From: CAVXJN01 sp963773585
Lineage (GTDB): Bacteria > Pseudomonadota > Gammaproteobacteria > JASBUN01
Direction: 5' to 3'
Assembly (NCBI GenBank): GCA_963773585.1
Contig: CAVZBR010000004.1
Coordinates: forward strand, 992,001-1,056,000
DNA length: 64,000 nucleotides
The position numbers and the translations under genes were made by a program. Below are positions 8,447 to 18,331 of this stretch, in pieces. Position 1 is the stretch's first letter. Each line of letters opens with the position of its first letter. The notes beneath the pieces were generated by a model, which saw nothing but the letters and a program-made list of their open reading frames with translations, did not search any database and was not told the DNA's origin.

Positions 8447-11400
8447 TCACTTGATCTCTCGGCCTTGCCAGGTGAGGCGGCGCAGGCGTGGTGCGGGGGT
8501 ATCGGGTGGTACAGGGTTGACGTGCAGTTCGCCTTCGCGCATCTCCAATCCCAACAGACCGTGTGCTGTGTCGAGCATTCTTGCGGCGGCACCGGTGTAC
8601 CAGGCCCAGCCGCCGCGGCCTTGGTAGCCTGGGCCGTCGTAAACATCGGCAGGCTGCTGATGCGGCGGCAAGCCGTAGGCCGGATCGGTCTTGGAGAGCG
8701 GCGAAATTTTCCACCACAGCTCCCATGCGCGGCGGTGGCAATGGCTGGCGTCGGTGTCGTCGCCGCGTGCGGCGGCTTGGCGCGCAAGCTGCAGCCACGC
8801 ATCGACCGTCCACGAGGCACCGTGGGAATACTGGCCGCCGTTTTCGCGCACGCCCGGTGGATACTGGGCGATGCGGCCCGGGTACGGACTTGCCGGTTCG
8901 CCGAAGGGCGGTGTCAGCAGCAGCACGCGTGTGTCGCGCTCCAACGCTTGCAGGCCCCGTTCGAGGGCGCCGCGGGCATGGCCTTCGGCGACGGCATTGG
9001 ACAAGGTCGGCCAAGCCGCCATCAGGCAGTCGGCGAACCGCAAGGCTTCACCTTTGTCGTCGGTCGCGCGCGTATAGCCGTCGTGGTGCCACGTCTTTTC
9101 CAGTGCTTTTCGAAGCTTCGCGGCGGCGGTTTCGTAGCGCTGCCGGCTGTCGCCGTCGCCCTGGGCTTCGGCAATGGGTGCGAAGTCGAGCAGGATGCGG
9201 TGCAGGAAAAATCCGAGCCAGCCGCTTTCGCCGCGCCCGTGCAAGCCCAGGGCATCGAGGCTGTCGTTCCAGTCGCCGCCGCCGATCAGTGGCAATCCGC
9301 GAGGGCTGAGGCGCGCCAGCGTGTAGTTCAGCGCGCGCCGGCAGTGTTCGTAGAGCGTGGCGTGATCTTTCGATGGGCGTGGAGCGAAGACGATCCCGCC
9401 CACGCGCCGCGGCCGCTTGCGTCCTTCCAGGAACGGCAGGTCCTCTTGCAGCACCGCGCGGTCGTCGGTGGCATGCACATAGTGTGCGACCACGTACGGC
9501 AGCCACAGATGCGGATCCGAAGCGGCACTGCGGGCGCCGAGGCCTGTGCGTCCCTCCCAGGAGAAATGCCACCAGAACAGAACGTCACCTTCACGGAACT
9601 GCTGCGCGGCGTGCAGCAGGATCTGTCGGCGCGCCAGCTGCGGCAGGCTGACGCTGAACGGCAATACGTCTTGCAGCTGATCACGAAAACCGAAACCGCC
9701 GCTGCGCTGCTGCGGACCGCAGCGCGCCCACAGCCTTGCGCAAAGTACCTGGTAAGGCAACCACGTGTTGACCAGACGGTCGAACTCCGCGCGATCGGTC
9801 TCGATCCGCAGGCCGTCGAGCTGCCGTTGCCACCACGCGCGCGTGCTTTGCACCAGAGTTGCGGCTTCCGCGTTGCGAAAACGCCGCGCCCAATCGAGCG
9901 CATGGTTCGCATCATCGCTCTGTCCGATCAAGAGATTTACACAGCGCTCCTCGCCGGGGGCCAGCTCCAGGCGGTCTGCGAACGCGGCACAGCGCCGGCC
10001 ATCGTCGCGGCGAACGCGATCACCGCTGCCATGCTGCAGGAAATAGGCATCGCCGACTTCGCGGGCCCCGCCGAGAAAGCGCGCCCGTACGCTTTCCTGC
10101 GCCGGATGCAGCAGATCGGTCGCGACGAACGCCCAGCCCTTGGCGAAATCATTGTGGGCGTTGCGGAACAGCAGCACGCCTTGGTCGGCGTGTTCGCGCA
10201 CCTCGATGCGGCCCATGCTGTCGAGCGGGGCTTCCGCCAACGCCATTTCGGCATACGCGATGGCGCGAAGACGTCGCGGCGTAGCACCTGTATTGCGGAC
10301 GCGCAGCGTGCGCAGCAGCAACGGTGCGTCGGGCGGCACGACCAAAGTCTCTTCCAGGTCGAGATCAGGGTAGCGCGCGCGGAAGCGCACATAGCCGAGG
10401 CCGAACAGCACTTCGCGCGCAGCGTCGGTGCGGCGCCATGGAATCAGCGTGGTGTTGAAGCGCTCGCCGGAGTCGAGATCGACAACTGCCAACAGTTGCC
10501 CCGGCGTCTGCGTGGGCAGGGCTTCAAGGGCAAAGGGCGTCAGGGCGTTTTGCTGCGAATTGGCGTGGAAGCTGAAGACACCGCCGTCGGCGCCGATCAC
10601 GGCGCCGTGAAGTGGGTTGGCAAGCACATGGCTCCAGGGACGTCGAGCATCGGGCGCTGCGTGGACTTCCAGGCCATCGGCGCTGAAGGAGTTTTCGGGT
10701 GCGGCGATATCGAACTGTCGCAGGCTGCGTTCGCGGGCAAGGATGGCTTTCAGGAAATCTCTTCTGGCAGGTGGTTCAAAGACGCTCGGCGAACCCCATG
10801 CTGCGTTGGACGTCGAACCAAAACGCTGACGTATTGGCGCGTCAACCGCGCTTTTTTTTCGACTTACGCCTTGGCTGGCATCCTCCGAAGACCCGTGCAA
10901 CAACCTGGGTGGTACCGGATGCGCGAAGGCGTGGGCAATCAGCGCCGCTGCGCCTTGCGCATCTTCTGCGTAGCCGTCCACGAAACGCACCTCCGCGCTG
11001 CCGTGTGCCGGCACCCGCACCGCGACGCGCAAGCTCGCGATGGGGTCGAAGGTGTAGAGATGGCCTTCGTCGTCGGGACTGCGCATCGTACGCGCGTCGA
11101 ACACAGCCGCGCGGCGCAGCGTGCCACTGCCGATGAAGTCGATGCGCGAATCTTCATAACCCAGCAGCTGCACCTGGTCGCCGTGCGCGTGCACGGCATG
11201 GAAGGTTACTTCCGGACTACTTCGCTCGCGGCGGTCTTGCAGCAGCCGGCTATGTGCCAGCAACGCGCCGAGCGGGCGTACAAAACAGGTGCCCACGTGC
11301 AGGGCCGCGAACGATGGCGCGCGACGATAGGCGTCGGTTGTCGCCATCGCCAGTTCGCGATAGCTGGTGAGCTCGAAACGCCGCGTCCGCTCGCTGCTAT

Positions 11401-11500
11401 TGTGCAGCCGCAAGTTCCATACCTCGAGATTGCGGTCAGCGGAGATGCTGACTTCCAGTTCCGCGCGCAGATCGCCGCGCTCGGCCTCGAAGCGGATCAA
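8447..11500 (-). CDS. GH94/GT36-type glycoside phosphorylase domain, C-terminal part of a frameshifted gene
   Basis: This is the catalytic end of a large protein of the GH94 (former GT36) family, like the C-terminal half of cyclic beta-1,2-glucan synthase NdvB. It contains the beta-sandwich N-domain (IWRR-type linker and repeated FSFHANSQQNALTPF). The (alpha/alpha)6 catalytic domain has GGFGFRDQLQDVLPF and FWWH, then GLPLIGGGDWNDSLD with the family's general-acid Asp. The end of the catalytic core has GQYSHGASWTVDAWL. The apparent TTG start at 11500 is artificial. In the same frame the protein reads back through WSLTALPSGAPDVRYRAS to about 11575, where it must join the upstream frame. Phosphorolysis of beta-glucosides is the family activity; the substrate is unknown. 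Confidence 0.85.
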   Translation of the reverse strand: MIRFEAERGDLRAELEVSISADRNLEVWNLRLHNSSERTRRFELTSYRELAMATTDAYRRAPSFAALHVGTCFVRPLGALLAHSRLLQDRRERSSPEVTFHAVHAHGDQVQLLGYEDSRIDFIGSGTLRRAAVFDARTMRSPDDEGHLYTFDPIASLRVAVRVPAHGSAEVRFVDGYAEDAQGAAALIAHAFAHPVPPRLLHGSSEDASQGVSRKKSAVDAPIRQRFGSTSNAAWGSPSVFEPPARRDFLKAILARERSLRQFDIAAPENSFSADGLEVHAAPDARRPWSHVLANPLHGAVIGADGGVFSFHANSQQNALTPFALEALPTQTPGQLLAVVDLDSGERFNTTLIPWRRTDAAREVLFGLGYVRFRARYPDLDLEETLVVPPDAPLLLRTLRVRNTGATPRRLRAIAYAEMALAEAPLDSMGRIEVREHADQGVLLFRNAHNDFAKGWAFVATDLLHPAQESVRARFLGGAREVGDAYFLQHGSGDRVRRDDGRRCAAFADRLELAPGEERCVNLLIGQSDDANHALDWARRFRNAEAATLVQSTRAWWQRQLDGLRIETDRAEFDRLVNTWLPYQVLCARLWARCGPQQRSGGFGFRDQLQDVLPFSVSLPQLARRQILLHAAQQFREGDVLFWWHFSWEGRTGLGARSAASDPHLWLPYVVAHYVHATDDRAVLQEDLPFLEGRKRPRRVGGIVFAPRPSKDHATLYEHCRRALNYTLARLSPRGLPLIGGGDWNDSLDALGLHGRGESGWLGFFLHRILLDFAPIAEAQGDGDSRQRYETAAAKLRKALEKTWHHDGYTRATDDKGEALRFADCLMAAWPTLSNAVAEGHARGALERGLQALERDTRVLLLTPPFGEPASPYPGRIAQYPPGVRENGGQYSHGASWTVDAWLQLARQAAARGDDTDASHCHRRAWELWWKISPLSKTDPAYGLPPHQQPADVYDGPGYQGRGGWAWYTGAAARMLDTAHGLLGLEMREGELHVNPVPPDTPAPRLRRLTWQGREIK

Positions 11501-14153
11501 GCTCGGTCGCGGCTGGCTCGCACGGTAGCGTACATCGGGCGCGCCGCTGGGAAGTGCCGTTAGCGACCAGGCTTCGCCGTGCGAAGCGTCTCTCCCGCAA
11601 CCAGAACCATTTGCCCCGCAACTGCAGCGGATCGTCCGGGTGGCGCGTCAAATCGATCTCCACGCCCGGACGCAGACTGCTTTGCACGTGGCTGTAGCCG
11701 CTGCCATCAGCATTCACCTCCAAGGTGTACTGACCATTGCCGATCCGGTAGGCAAAAGGGGGCGGCGCACGCGGCGGTGTATGCAGACCGAAATGGCGAC
11801 GTACAGCGAGGCTGGCCGCAACCAAGGCAAACGTTGCCAGCCCGGCGATGCCGTATCCGATCAGCAATACCCTGACCGCCGGCAACAGCGGCGTTCCGGC
11901 ATCAACGGCCAGCGTTTTCGCACCGTCCCACACGTAGTCCCAGTTTTCACCGCGTGGCAGATAAAACGGAATCAGCAGCGGCGCCCACGTGAAGAAGCGG
12001 CGAATGCCTTCTGGGATGATGCGCGTGCGTGCCGAGTGGCCGAGGGCGTGCGCGGTCTTTTCGTCCAGCGCGTCGGCGCCGACAAAGGAGAGGTTCACCA
12101 AAGTCGCGACCCGCAACCCCATGTGATCGAACCAGATCAATATGCGCAGCCAATCGTAGGCCAGCAAGCCGAGAAAGCACTGCAAGCTCCAGAGCTGAAA
12201 TTCGTGGGGCGACAGGTCGATGCGCTGGCCGACGGCCACCAGGCTGTGCACCAGACCATCTTGGTTGTACCAGGTGGGCAGCGGCGCCAGACGCAGGAAC
12301 GTGAATATAATCGGCGCCATCCACGGACCCCAGCGCAGGACGCGGATGGTTTGCGCGAATACGCCCACCAGGCCTTCGCGGCTGAACAGTTCGCGCAGCG
12401 GCGCAAAGCTGCGTTGCACCAGTGCAGTGAGCAATACCAGGTTGACGCCGAACAATGGCGCGGCAATGGCCCAGTTGATGACGCCGGCCATGGATTCCGA
12501 CCAGAACAGGCGCACGCCGCCGTCGATGCTGCCGACATCGATTGCGCCCCATTTGCTGAACAACGGGTAGACCACGTACGTCTTCGCTTGACCGCCCAAA
12601 GCAGCAACGTTGACCTCGGCATACTCGATGAATTTGGCGGTGACGACGCTGAGCTGTGCCGCATCGAAGTACCAGGCCAGTGCGCCGCCGACAACACCCC
12701 CCAGCAACGCACCGAAACCGTAGAGGCGAGGCGTTTGCAGGCATTGCCGACGGCCGCGCAACAGCGCATAGCCATCGCGCAGAAAATCCGCTCCGCCATA
12801 TGCGCAAGCGCCGATGCCGAAGCCAATGAGAAAGCGCCGGCCTTCGCTCCACGTGGGTAAACCCGCACTCAGCGCCACCGCCAGTGCCGCGCCGATCAAC
12901 ATACCGCGCAGCGCGTTGACGGGGTCGGCGTAGGCACGTCCCAAGCGCTGGGAAAAAGGTTCGCTGCCGTCGAAACTCTCGAACAGGGTGCGCGCGAGCG
13001 GGAAGAGCAACGCCCCCAGCATCGCGCCACTCGCCAACGGATGCGACTGCAGCTGCCGCGTCAGCCACATCCAGTGGGCACCAGCCACAGCGGCGTGGGT
13101 CAGCAGCATGTAGAGACTACCGAAGATGGCGCCGCGCACCAGACCGTAACGCCAGTGATGCCAACAGGCTCGTGGCGTCGGACGACGCCCGCGCAAGGCG
13201 TCCAACAACACGCCGGTGACGAGGAAGACTTCCGCCCAAAGTGCGGCCTGCGCCGCGCCGCCAGTCGCCAACACTGCGAGCAGCCGCCCCAGGGGCGACC
13301 AACTGGCGACCGGCGCGCTGCTGCCGAAATCCGCGATCAGCGGCGTGAGCAGCGCCGCCGCAGATGAAAGCAGCAAAAGCCCGTGGATGCGCCAGGAGCG
13401 GGTGCCGCGATGGTCTATGACCCAAGCCACACCGGCTACCGTGGCGAGGTTGAATACCCACAGGGTCACGCCGCGTGCAAGCCAGGGTGCATAGGCGGGC
13501 GCGGCGCCCAGCTGCGTGCCGATCCAGGCCATGAGGTCGCGCGCGCCTAGAGCCAATAGCAGGTTGAATAAAAAAGGTACGGCCAACAGCCCGCAACTGG
13601 TCGGCAGGCGCAAGGGGCGCCCACTGCTGGCGAGCATCGCGATGAACGCCACCAGGTAAACCGCCGTGAGGCACCCGGCCGTGACGTTGGTCAACGAGAC
13701 CAATTCTCGCAGATGTTGCGGGATGCTCCAGGGCAACAGCGACGGATCGCCGGCCAGCGCGAACAGCCCGACCACTGCGGCCGCCGCCAACGTGTTCGCC
13801 GCGCGCGGCAGCGCAGTGGTCAGTGCCGGCGTCCAAAGTGCGGTCGCCAAGGCTGCACTCAGCGCAGCCCCAGCCGCGTGGCCAGGGACGTAGCCCGTGG
13901 TCGCCAACCACACGCTCGCCAACACTGCCAGCACGCCGCCGCTTGCCAGCAGGCAGCGCACGAGCATGGCGATCGCTCGCGACGGGAGCGGATTGGTCTC
14001 AACCGCGATTTCGGCGCTTGGCCGGGTCCACGTCATGGCAGTCGGACAGAGGCAAGCTGTCGGGAACTTGTTCTCTGTCGCCGTGAATCGCGATGTCCTT
14101 TCGCATTCATGTTCTCGGCCAGCGAGTGATGTTTGGTCGTGAGGCGTGCGCAC
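11436..14153 (-). CDS. Polytopic membrane region plus start of GH94 N-domain; N-terminal part of a frameshifted gene
   Basis: About 750 residues contain many hydrophobic helices (for example VLAVLASVWLATTGY, WVFNLATVAGVAWVI, LLGGVVGGALAWYF), followed by YRIGNGQYTLEVNADGSGYS. That last motif is the typical opening of the carbohydrate-binding N-domain that precedes GH94 catalytic cores. The correct frame is lost near WFWLRER at about 11575-11600, after which the residues (RRARCTLPCEPAATELD) are out of frame. The membrane part shows no GT84 signature (no obvious D-x-D or QxxRW), so the architecture differs from NdvB. The start is uncertain: GTG 14153, or more likely ATG 14036 (MTWTRPSAE). Confidence 0.75.
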   Translation of the reverse strand: MRTPHDQTSLAGREHECERTSRFTATENKFPTACLCPTAMTWTRPSAEIAVETNPLPSRAIAMLVRCLLASGGVLAVLASVWLATTGYVPGHAAGAALSAALATALWTPALTTALPRAANTLAAAAVVGLFALAGDPSLLPWSIPQHLRELVSLTNVTAGCLTAVYLVAFIAMLASSGRPLRLPTSCGLLAVPFLFNLLLALGARDLMAWIGTQLGAAPAYAPWLARGVTLWVFNLATVAGVAWVIDHRGTRSWRIHGLLLLSSAAALLTPLIADFGSSAPVASWSPLGRLLAVLATGGAAQAALWAEVFLVTGVLLDALRGRRPTPRACWHHWRYGLVRGAIFGSLYMLLTHAAVAGAHWMWLTRQLQSHPLASGAMLGALLFPLARTLFESFDGSEPFSQRLGRAYADPVNALRGMLIGAALAVALSAGLPTWSEGRRFLIGFGIGACAYGGADFLRDGYALLRGRRQCLQTPRLYGFGALLGGVVGGALAWYFDAAQLSVVTAKFIEYAEVNVAALGGQAKTYVVYPLFSKWGAIDVGSIDGGVRLFWSESMAGVINWAIAAPLFGVNLVLLTALVQRSFAPLRELFSREGLVGVFAQTIRVLRWGPWMAPIIFTFLRLAPLPTWYNQDGLVHSLVAVGQRIDLSPHEFQLWSLQCFLGLLAYDWLRILIWFDHMGLRVATLVNLSFVGADALDEKTAHALGHSARTRIIPEGIRRFFTWAPLLIPFYLPRGENWDYVWDGAKTLAVDAGTPLLPAVRVLLIGYGIAGLATFALVAASLAVRRHFGLHTPPRAPPPFAYRIGNGQYTLEVNADGSGYSHVQSSLRPGVEIDLTRHPDDPLQLRGKWFWLRERRFARRSLVANGTSQRRARCTLPCEPAATELDPLRGRARRSARGTGSQHLR

Positions 14154-14318
14154 ACTTCGGCAGGCACTCTCATGACGCCAAGGTCATCAGCCGCTCCGAG
14201 CGCCGCGCGAGTATGGTAGCAACTATGAGCGCGGATTGATCCGCCTAAAATGAGTGAGGAGTCCGGTCCGCGAACGACGGGCCTTGCGCCGAACGGGATG
14301 ACAGTCCGAACCGAGGCG

Positions 14319-14350
14319 CCCCTGGTTTCACGGGTCCACGAAACCAGGGG
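14319..14350. other. Hairpin between catalase gene and membrane/GH94 gene
   Basis: An 11-bp perfect inverted repeat (CCCCTGGTTTC / GAAACCAGGGG) with a 10-nt loop lies 40 bp beyond the catalase stop. There is no T-run on either strand, so it may be a transcript-stabilising stem or a weak terminator for the catalase gene. Confidence 0.5.
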
Positions 14351-14389
14351 GCCCGGCCGGGCGACTGTGCATCAACCTGGTGTCAGACG

Positions 14390-16477
14390 TCAGGTTTGGT
14401 CCACCGACTCCTCGCGCGACCACTGCCGCACTTCCCGACAAGCCTCGATGAAGGCACTGGCCTGACCGGGCCCGGTAAGCTCGATGCAGCCCCCGTCCAG
14501 CATACCGGCGATCCCGGCGCTTTCCAGCAGAGGCGTGGAGGCGGCGACATAGCCGATGAACTTGCAGTGTGCGAACGCGTCGGTGACGAAGTCCTTGGCC
14601 GTGGCGTCTTTGGCCAGCATCTTCGCGCCGTTGTCGTCGAGCAAAATTGCGACCGCGTCGTAGAGCACCGAGGGACCGCCGTCGACCTTCTGGTCGCCGG
14701 GGATCTGGTTGCCATTGCTATCGGTGACGCCGCCGACTTGTGGCGCAACCACCTCGAGCATTGCGCCCTCCTTCTCCACGGCGGTGCGCAAGGCGGCGAA
14801 CAAATCCGCATCGGCGCCATCGCTCATGAGCACGCCAAGCTTGCGGCCCTTGAAGCTCTTCGGTCCGTTTTTGACGATGCTGAGCGCGGGAGATTCCTTC
14901 AGATCCATGCGCGTGGACGCGGCCGCTTGCGCGGGTTCCGGCAACGCCACGAGCCCGAGTCCCTGCGCCACCTTTTCGGCCAGGCTTTTATCGACGTTGA
15001 GAAGGTGCGATACCATGCGTTGGCGAATTTCCACGCGGTCGCACTTGCTCAGCTCGAACACCAAAGCGTCGCCGATGTGCTTCTGCTCGATGGGGGTCTG
15101 GCTGATGAAAAACTGACGGGCCTGGCTGTAGTGGTCGGCGAACGTTTCGGAACGCACCCGCACTTTGTCGCCGCTGACCGTCTCGGGATAGCTGCTGAAC
15201 CCTGTTTTGGGATTCTCCCTCGGACCACCGTCCTCCCAGCTGTTCGGTTCGTAATTGACCCGGCCTTTCGGATTTTGCATAGCCATGTGGCCGTCCTGCT
15301 GCAAATGCCGTACCGGACATTTCGGCGCGTTCACCGGTATGTGGGTAAAGTTCGGGCTGCCCAGGCGCTTGAGTTGCGTGTCCAAGTAGGAAAAATTGCG
15401 TCCTTGCAGGAGCGGATCGTCGGAAAAGTCGATTCCGGGTACGACATTCTGCGTGCAGAACGCCACCTGCTCGGTTTCAGCGAAGAAATTGTCTACTACC
15501 CGATCGAGGACGAGGCGCGCGACGACGCGCACCGGCACCTCCTCCTCCGGGATTATTTTGGTGGCATCGAGCACATCGAAGTCGAACTTCTCTGCGTAGT
15601 CGTCGTCGAAGATCTGCAGACCCAATTCCCACTCGGGATAGTCGCCGTTGCTGATGGCGTCCCAAAGGTCTCGGCGGTGGAAATCCGGGTCGGCGCCATT
15701 GATTTTCACTGCTTCATTCCACATGACCGACTGTAGGCCCTGCTTCGGCTTCCAGTGAAATTTCACGAAGGTGGACTTGCCCGCGGCATTCACCATGCGG
15801 AAGGAATGTACCCCGAAGCCCTCCATGAACCGGAAGGAGCGGGGAATGGCGCGGTCGGACATGATCCACATGACCATGTGCATACTTTCCGGTGTGAGTG
15901 AGATGAAGTCCCAGAAGTTATCGTGGGCGGTCTGAGCCTGAGGAAAGCCGCGGTCCGGCTCCTGCTTGGCTGCATGAATCAAGTCGGGGAATTTGATCGC
16001 ATCCTGGATGAAAAACACGGGAATGTTATTGCCGACGATGTCCCAATTGCCTTCCTTGGTGTAGATCTTCACCGCAAATCCGCGCACGTCGCGCGCTAGA
16101 TCGAAGGAACCCTTGTTGCCGGCCACGGTGGAGAAGCGCACGAACACAGGGGTCTTCTCGCCTTTGCGCTGGAATAGGTCGGCCCGGGTGATATCGGGGA
16201 TTGGCTCGAGGGTTTCGAGGAAGCCGTGAACGCCGAATCCGCGCGCATGCACCACGCGCTCAGGAATACGTTCATGATCAAAGTGGAAAATCTTTTCGCG
16301 GAAAACCTGATCTTCCATCAAGGTTGGCCCGCGGTCGCCGGCGCGTAGGGAATTCTGGTCGTCGGAGACGGGCGCACCTTGCTGTGTCGTCAATGTGTCG
16401 TCTGCGCCCGCCGCATGTTGATGTACTTCGCCAGCATTGCCACGGCCGGCGTCCTTCAGTGGGTCCTTCTTTGACAT
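14390..16477 (-). CDS. katE: Large-subunit catalase (HPII type) with C-terminal PfpI/DJ-1-like domain, 695 aa
   Basis: Heme catalase that converts hydrogen peroxide to water and oxygen in the cytoplasm. The catalytic His is His77 in RVVHARGFGVHG and the catalytic Asn is in DIVGNNIPVFF near residue 150. The proximal heme Tyr lies in the NFSYLDTQ box near residue 365. A linker precedes a 150-residue C-terminal domain (KLGVLMSDGADADLF onward) that resembles the flavodoxin-like/class-I amidotransferase fold of HPII. The ATG is preceded by AAGGAGG with good spacing; an in-frame extension upstream to 16735 is rejected. It is divergent from the paoABC operon, so the two share a 370-bp promoter region. 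Confidence 0.95.
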   Translation of the reverse strand: MSKKDPLKDAGRGNAGEVHQHAAGADDTLTTQQGAPVSDDQNSLRAGDRGPTLMEDQVFREKIFHFDHERIPERVVHARGFGVHGFLETLEPIPDITRADLFQRKGEKTPVFVRFSTVAGNKGSFDLARDVRGFAVKIYTKEGNWDIVGNNIPVFFIQDAIKFPDLIHAAKQEPDRGFPQAQTAHDNFWDFISLTPESMHMVMWIMSDRAIPRSFRFMEGFGVHSFRMVNAAGKSTFVKFHWKPKQGLQSVMWNEAVKINGADPDFHRRDLWDAISNGDYPEWELGLQIFDDDYAEKFDFDVLDATKIIPEEEVPVRVVARLVLDRVVDNFFAETEQVAFCTQNVVPGIDFSDDPLLQGRNFSYLDTQLKRLGSPNFTHIPVNAPKCPVRHLQQDGHMAMQNPKGRVNYEPNSWEDGGPRENPKTGFSSYPETVSGDKVRVRSETFADHYSQARQFFISQTPIEQKHIGDALVFELSKCDRVEIRQRMVSHLLNVDKSLAEKVAQGLGLVALPEPAQAAASTRMDLKESPALSIVKNGPKSFKGRKLGVLMSDGADADLFAALRTAVEKEGAMLEVVAPQVGGVTDSNGNQIPGDQKVDGGPSVLYDAVAILLDDNGAKMLAKDATAKDFVTDAFAHCKFIGYVAASTPLLESAGIAGMLDGGCIELTGPGQASAFIEACREVRQWSREESVDQT

Positions 16478-16847
16478 GGGAGTGCCTCCTTGCCGAGAGT
16501 AGTTGTTTAGAGTCGTTCCAGACACATAGTCCAGAGCAGCGACGCCACAACTGCGCCGATGAAAACAAGCATGTAAATAATGCAAAACGCCGGCGTGATG
16601 CGGCGTTGCTCGGTAAACCCCGCTTCGGTGCATGTGCGTGCCGGTCTCAGCGTCGGGCAACCGTATGTTTTGCAGGCCATTCGCCGTGCCGCAGTGCACG
16701 GTAGTGATGCAATCGCTCAGTGAGAGTCGGGACAATGCGCCGGGCGAACTCTCCCTGGGCAGAGGATTTGCGAGGGCAAGCTCCGCAGCTGATGGCGTCT
16801 ACACTTTTTACTTTCGTCGTTTACTGCACAAATGTAGGAGCCCGCCG
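16478..16847. other. Shared intergenic region between katE and the pao operon
   Basis: 370 bp hold the divergent promoters of both transcription units. The katE ribosome site AAGGAGG and the paoA site TAGGAG mark the two ends. I could not identify an OxyR or other regulator site with confidence. Confidence 0.6.
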
Positions 16848-17345
16848 ATGCAGACCGCCCTCACCATCAACGGAGAAGAACACATCCTCAACGCGGATTC
16901 GCGCACCACGCTGCTCGATGCGCTGCGCAACCACGTCCATCTCTACGGCACCAAAAAGGGCTGTGATCATGGCCAGTGCGGTGCTTGTACCGTGCTGATC
17001 AACGGCCGGCGCATCAACAGTTGTTTGACCCTTGCGTGTATGCACGACGGCGACGAGATCACGACCATCGAAGGCTTGGGTACGCCCGACGCGCTGTCCC
17101 CCCTGCAGGCCGCGTTCGTGCGCCATGACGGTTTTCAGTGCGGGTATTGCACGCCGGGGCAGATCTGTTCGGCCACGGCGATGCTAAAGGAAGCGACAGC
17201 GGGCTGGCCGAGTCATGTCTCTGGCGATCTTGTGAGTGCGCCCAGCTTGAACCCAGAGGAAATCGCCGAGCGTATGTCGGGCAATCTCTGTCGCTGTGCC
17301 GCGTATTCAAACATCGTCGATGCGATTCTAGAGGTGGCGGAATGA
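16848..17345 (+). CDS. paoA: Aldehyde oxidoreductase 2Fe-2S subunit, 165 aa
   Basis: Iron-sulfur subunit of a xanthine-oxidase-family periplasmic-type aldehyde oxidoreductase. Cluster one is plant-ferredoxin-like with Cys39, Cys44, Cys47 and Cys59 (GCDHGQCGACTV...NSCLT). Cluster two uses Cys98 and Cys101 (QCGYCTPG) and Cys148 and Cys150 (GNLCRCAAY). Unlike E. coli PaoA, no Tat signal precedes the domain with this start, so the product looks cytoplasmic. TAGGAG lies at good spacing. The stop overlaps the start of the next gene (ATGA), an operon feature. Electrons pass from the molybdenum site via these clusters to FAD on paoB. Confidence 0.9.
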   Translation: MQTALTINGEEHILNADSRTTLLDALRNHVHLYGTKKGCDHGQCGACTVLINGRRINSCLTLACMHDGDEITTIEGLGTPDALSPLQAAFVRHDGFQCGYCTPGQICSATAMLKEATAGWPSHVSGDLVSAPSLNPEEIAERMSGNLCRCAAYSNIVDAILEVAE

Positions 17346-18331
17346 GGTCGTTCGAGTACGTGCGCGTTGATTCGATCGAGGAAGCCAGCCGAGTCGCGGC
17401 CGGCGGCGCCACCATCATTGCCGGCGGTACCAATCTTCTGGACCTGATGAAGCTGGAAGTCATGGCGCCGACGAGGCTTGTCGACGTGAATCGGCTGGGA
17501 CTCGACGCCATCGAACCGACCGACGACGGCGGCTTGCGGATCGGCGCGCTGGTCCGCAACAGCGATCTTGCCGCCGACGCACGGGTTCGAGAGCACTACC
17601 CGGTGCTGTCGCGCGCTTTGCTCGCCGGCGCGTCCGGGCAACTGCGGAACAAAGCGACCACGGGTGGTAACTTATGCCAGCGCACGCGCTGCTATTACTT
17701 CTACGACACGGCCATGCCCTGCAACAAGCGTGAACCGGGTTCCGGCTGTCAGGCAATCGGCGGCTTCAACCGCATTCATGCCGTCCTCGGCGCATCCGAG
17801 CATTGCATCGCGGCTCATCCCAGCGACATGGCGGTGGCGATGCGTGCGCTCAACGCCGAGGTCGAGATCATGCAGGCGAACGGTACGGTGCGCAGCGTGC
17901 CGGTCAGCGACTTCTACCGCTTGCCCGAGGATACCCCGCACATTGAAAACGTGCTCGAAGACGGCGATGTCATCGCATCCGTTACGCTGCCGCCGCCACC
18001 CAGGGGCGAGCAGCGCTATCGCAAAGTGCGCGATCGTGCCTCCTATGCTTTTGCGCTGGTGAGCGTCGCGGCCATTGTCGCGGTGGAGGAGGACACCATT
18101 ACGACGGCGTCGTTGGCGTTCGGCGGCCTGGCGCCTATGCCTTGGGCTGATGAGCGTGCTGCAGCGACGTTGGTCGGCAAGGCCCCGTCCACGGCGCTGT
18201 TCGACCAGGCGGCGGACGTGCTACTGGCGGCGGCAAAGGGCCAGGGGCACAACGATTTCAAGATCGCCCTTGCGCGGCGCACATTGAACGCAGTGCTGGC
18301 CGACGTGACCGGGCTGGGAGAACGGACATGA
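17342..18331 (+). CDS. paoB: Aldehyde oxidoreductase FAD-binding subunit, 329 aa
   Basis: FAD-binding subunit of the molybdenum hydroxylase family. The N-terminal TIIAGGTNLLDLMK is the FAD pyrophosphate loop. The insertion NLCQRTRCYYF...MPCNKREPGSGCQAIGG matches the four-cysteine region that binds an extra [4Fe-4S] cluster in PaoB of E. coli, and is followed by the conserved HPSDMAVAM. The length agrees with PaoB (about 318 aa). It overlaps both neighbours by 4 bp, so translation is coupled. An in-frame extension to 17138 lies inside paoA and is rejected. Confidence 0.9.
   Translation: MRSFEYVRVDSIEEASRVAAGGATIIAGGTNLLDLMKLEVMAPTRLVDVNRLGLDAIEPTDDGGLRIGALVRNSDLAADARVREHYPVLSRALLAGASGQLRNKATTGGNLCQRTRCYYFYDTAMPCNKREPGSGCQAIGGFNRIHAVLGASEHCIAAHPSDMAVAMRALNAEVEIMQANGTVRSVPVSDFYRLPEDTPHIENVLEDGDVIASVTLPPPPRGEQRYRKVRDRASYAFALVSVAAIVAVEEDTITTASLAFGGLAPMPWADERAAATLVGKAPSTALFDQAADVLLAAAKGQGHNDFKIALARRTLNAVLADVTGLGERT

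Noticed and set aside
8336..11563. 1,075-residue plus-strand open frame
   Set aside because: It runs antisense across the GH94 gene, has an Ala/Arg/Gly-rich, repetitive composition, no ribosome site and no recognisable domain. It is a shadow of the GC-rich minus-strand gene.
11640..12860. 406-residue plus-strand frame
   Set aside because: Antisense to the polytopic membrane part, Gln/Arg-rich, with no domain.
14396..15736. 446-residue plus-strand frame
   Set aside because: Antisense to katE, whose catalytic residues and ribosome site are clear.
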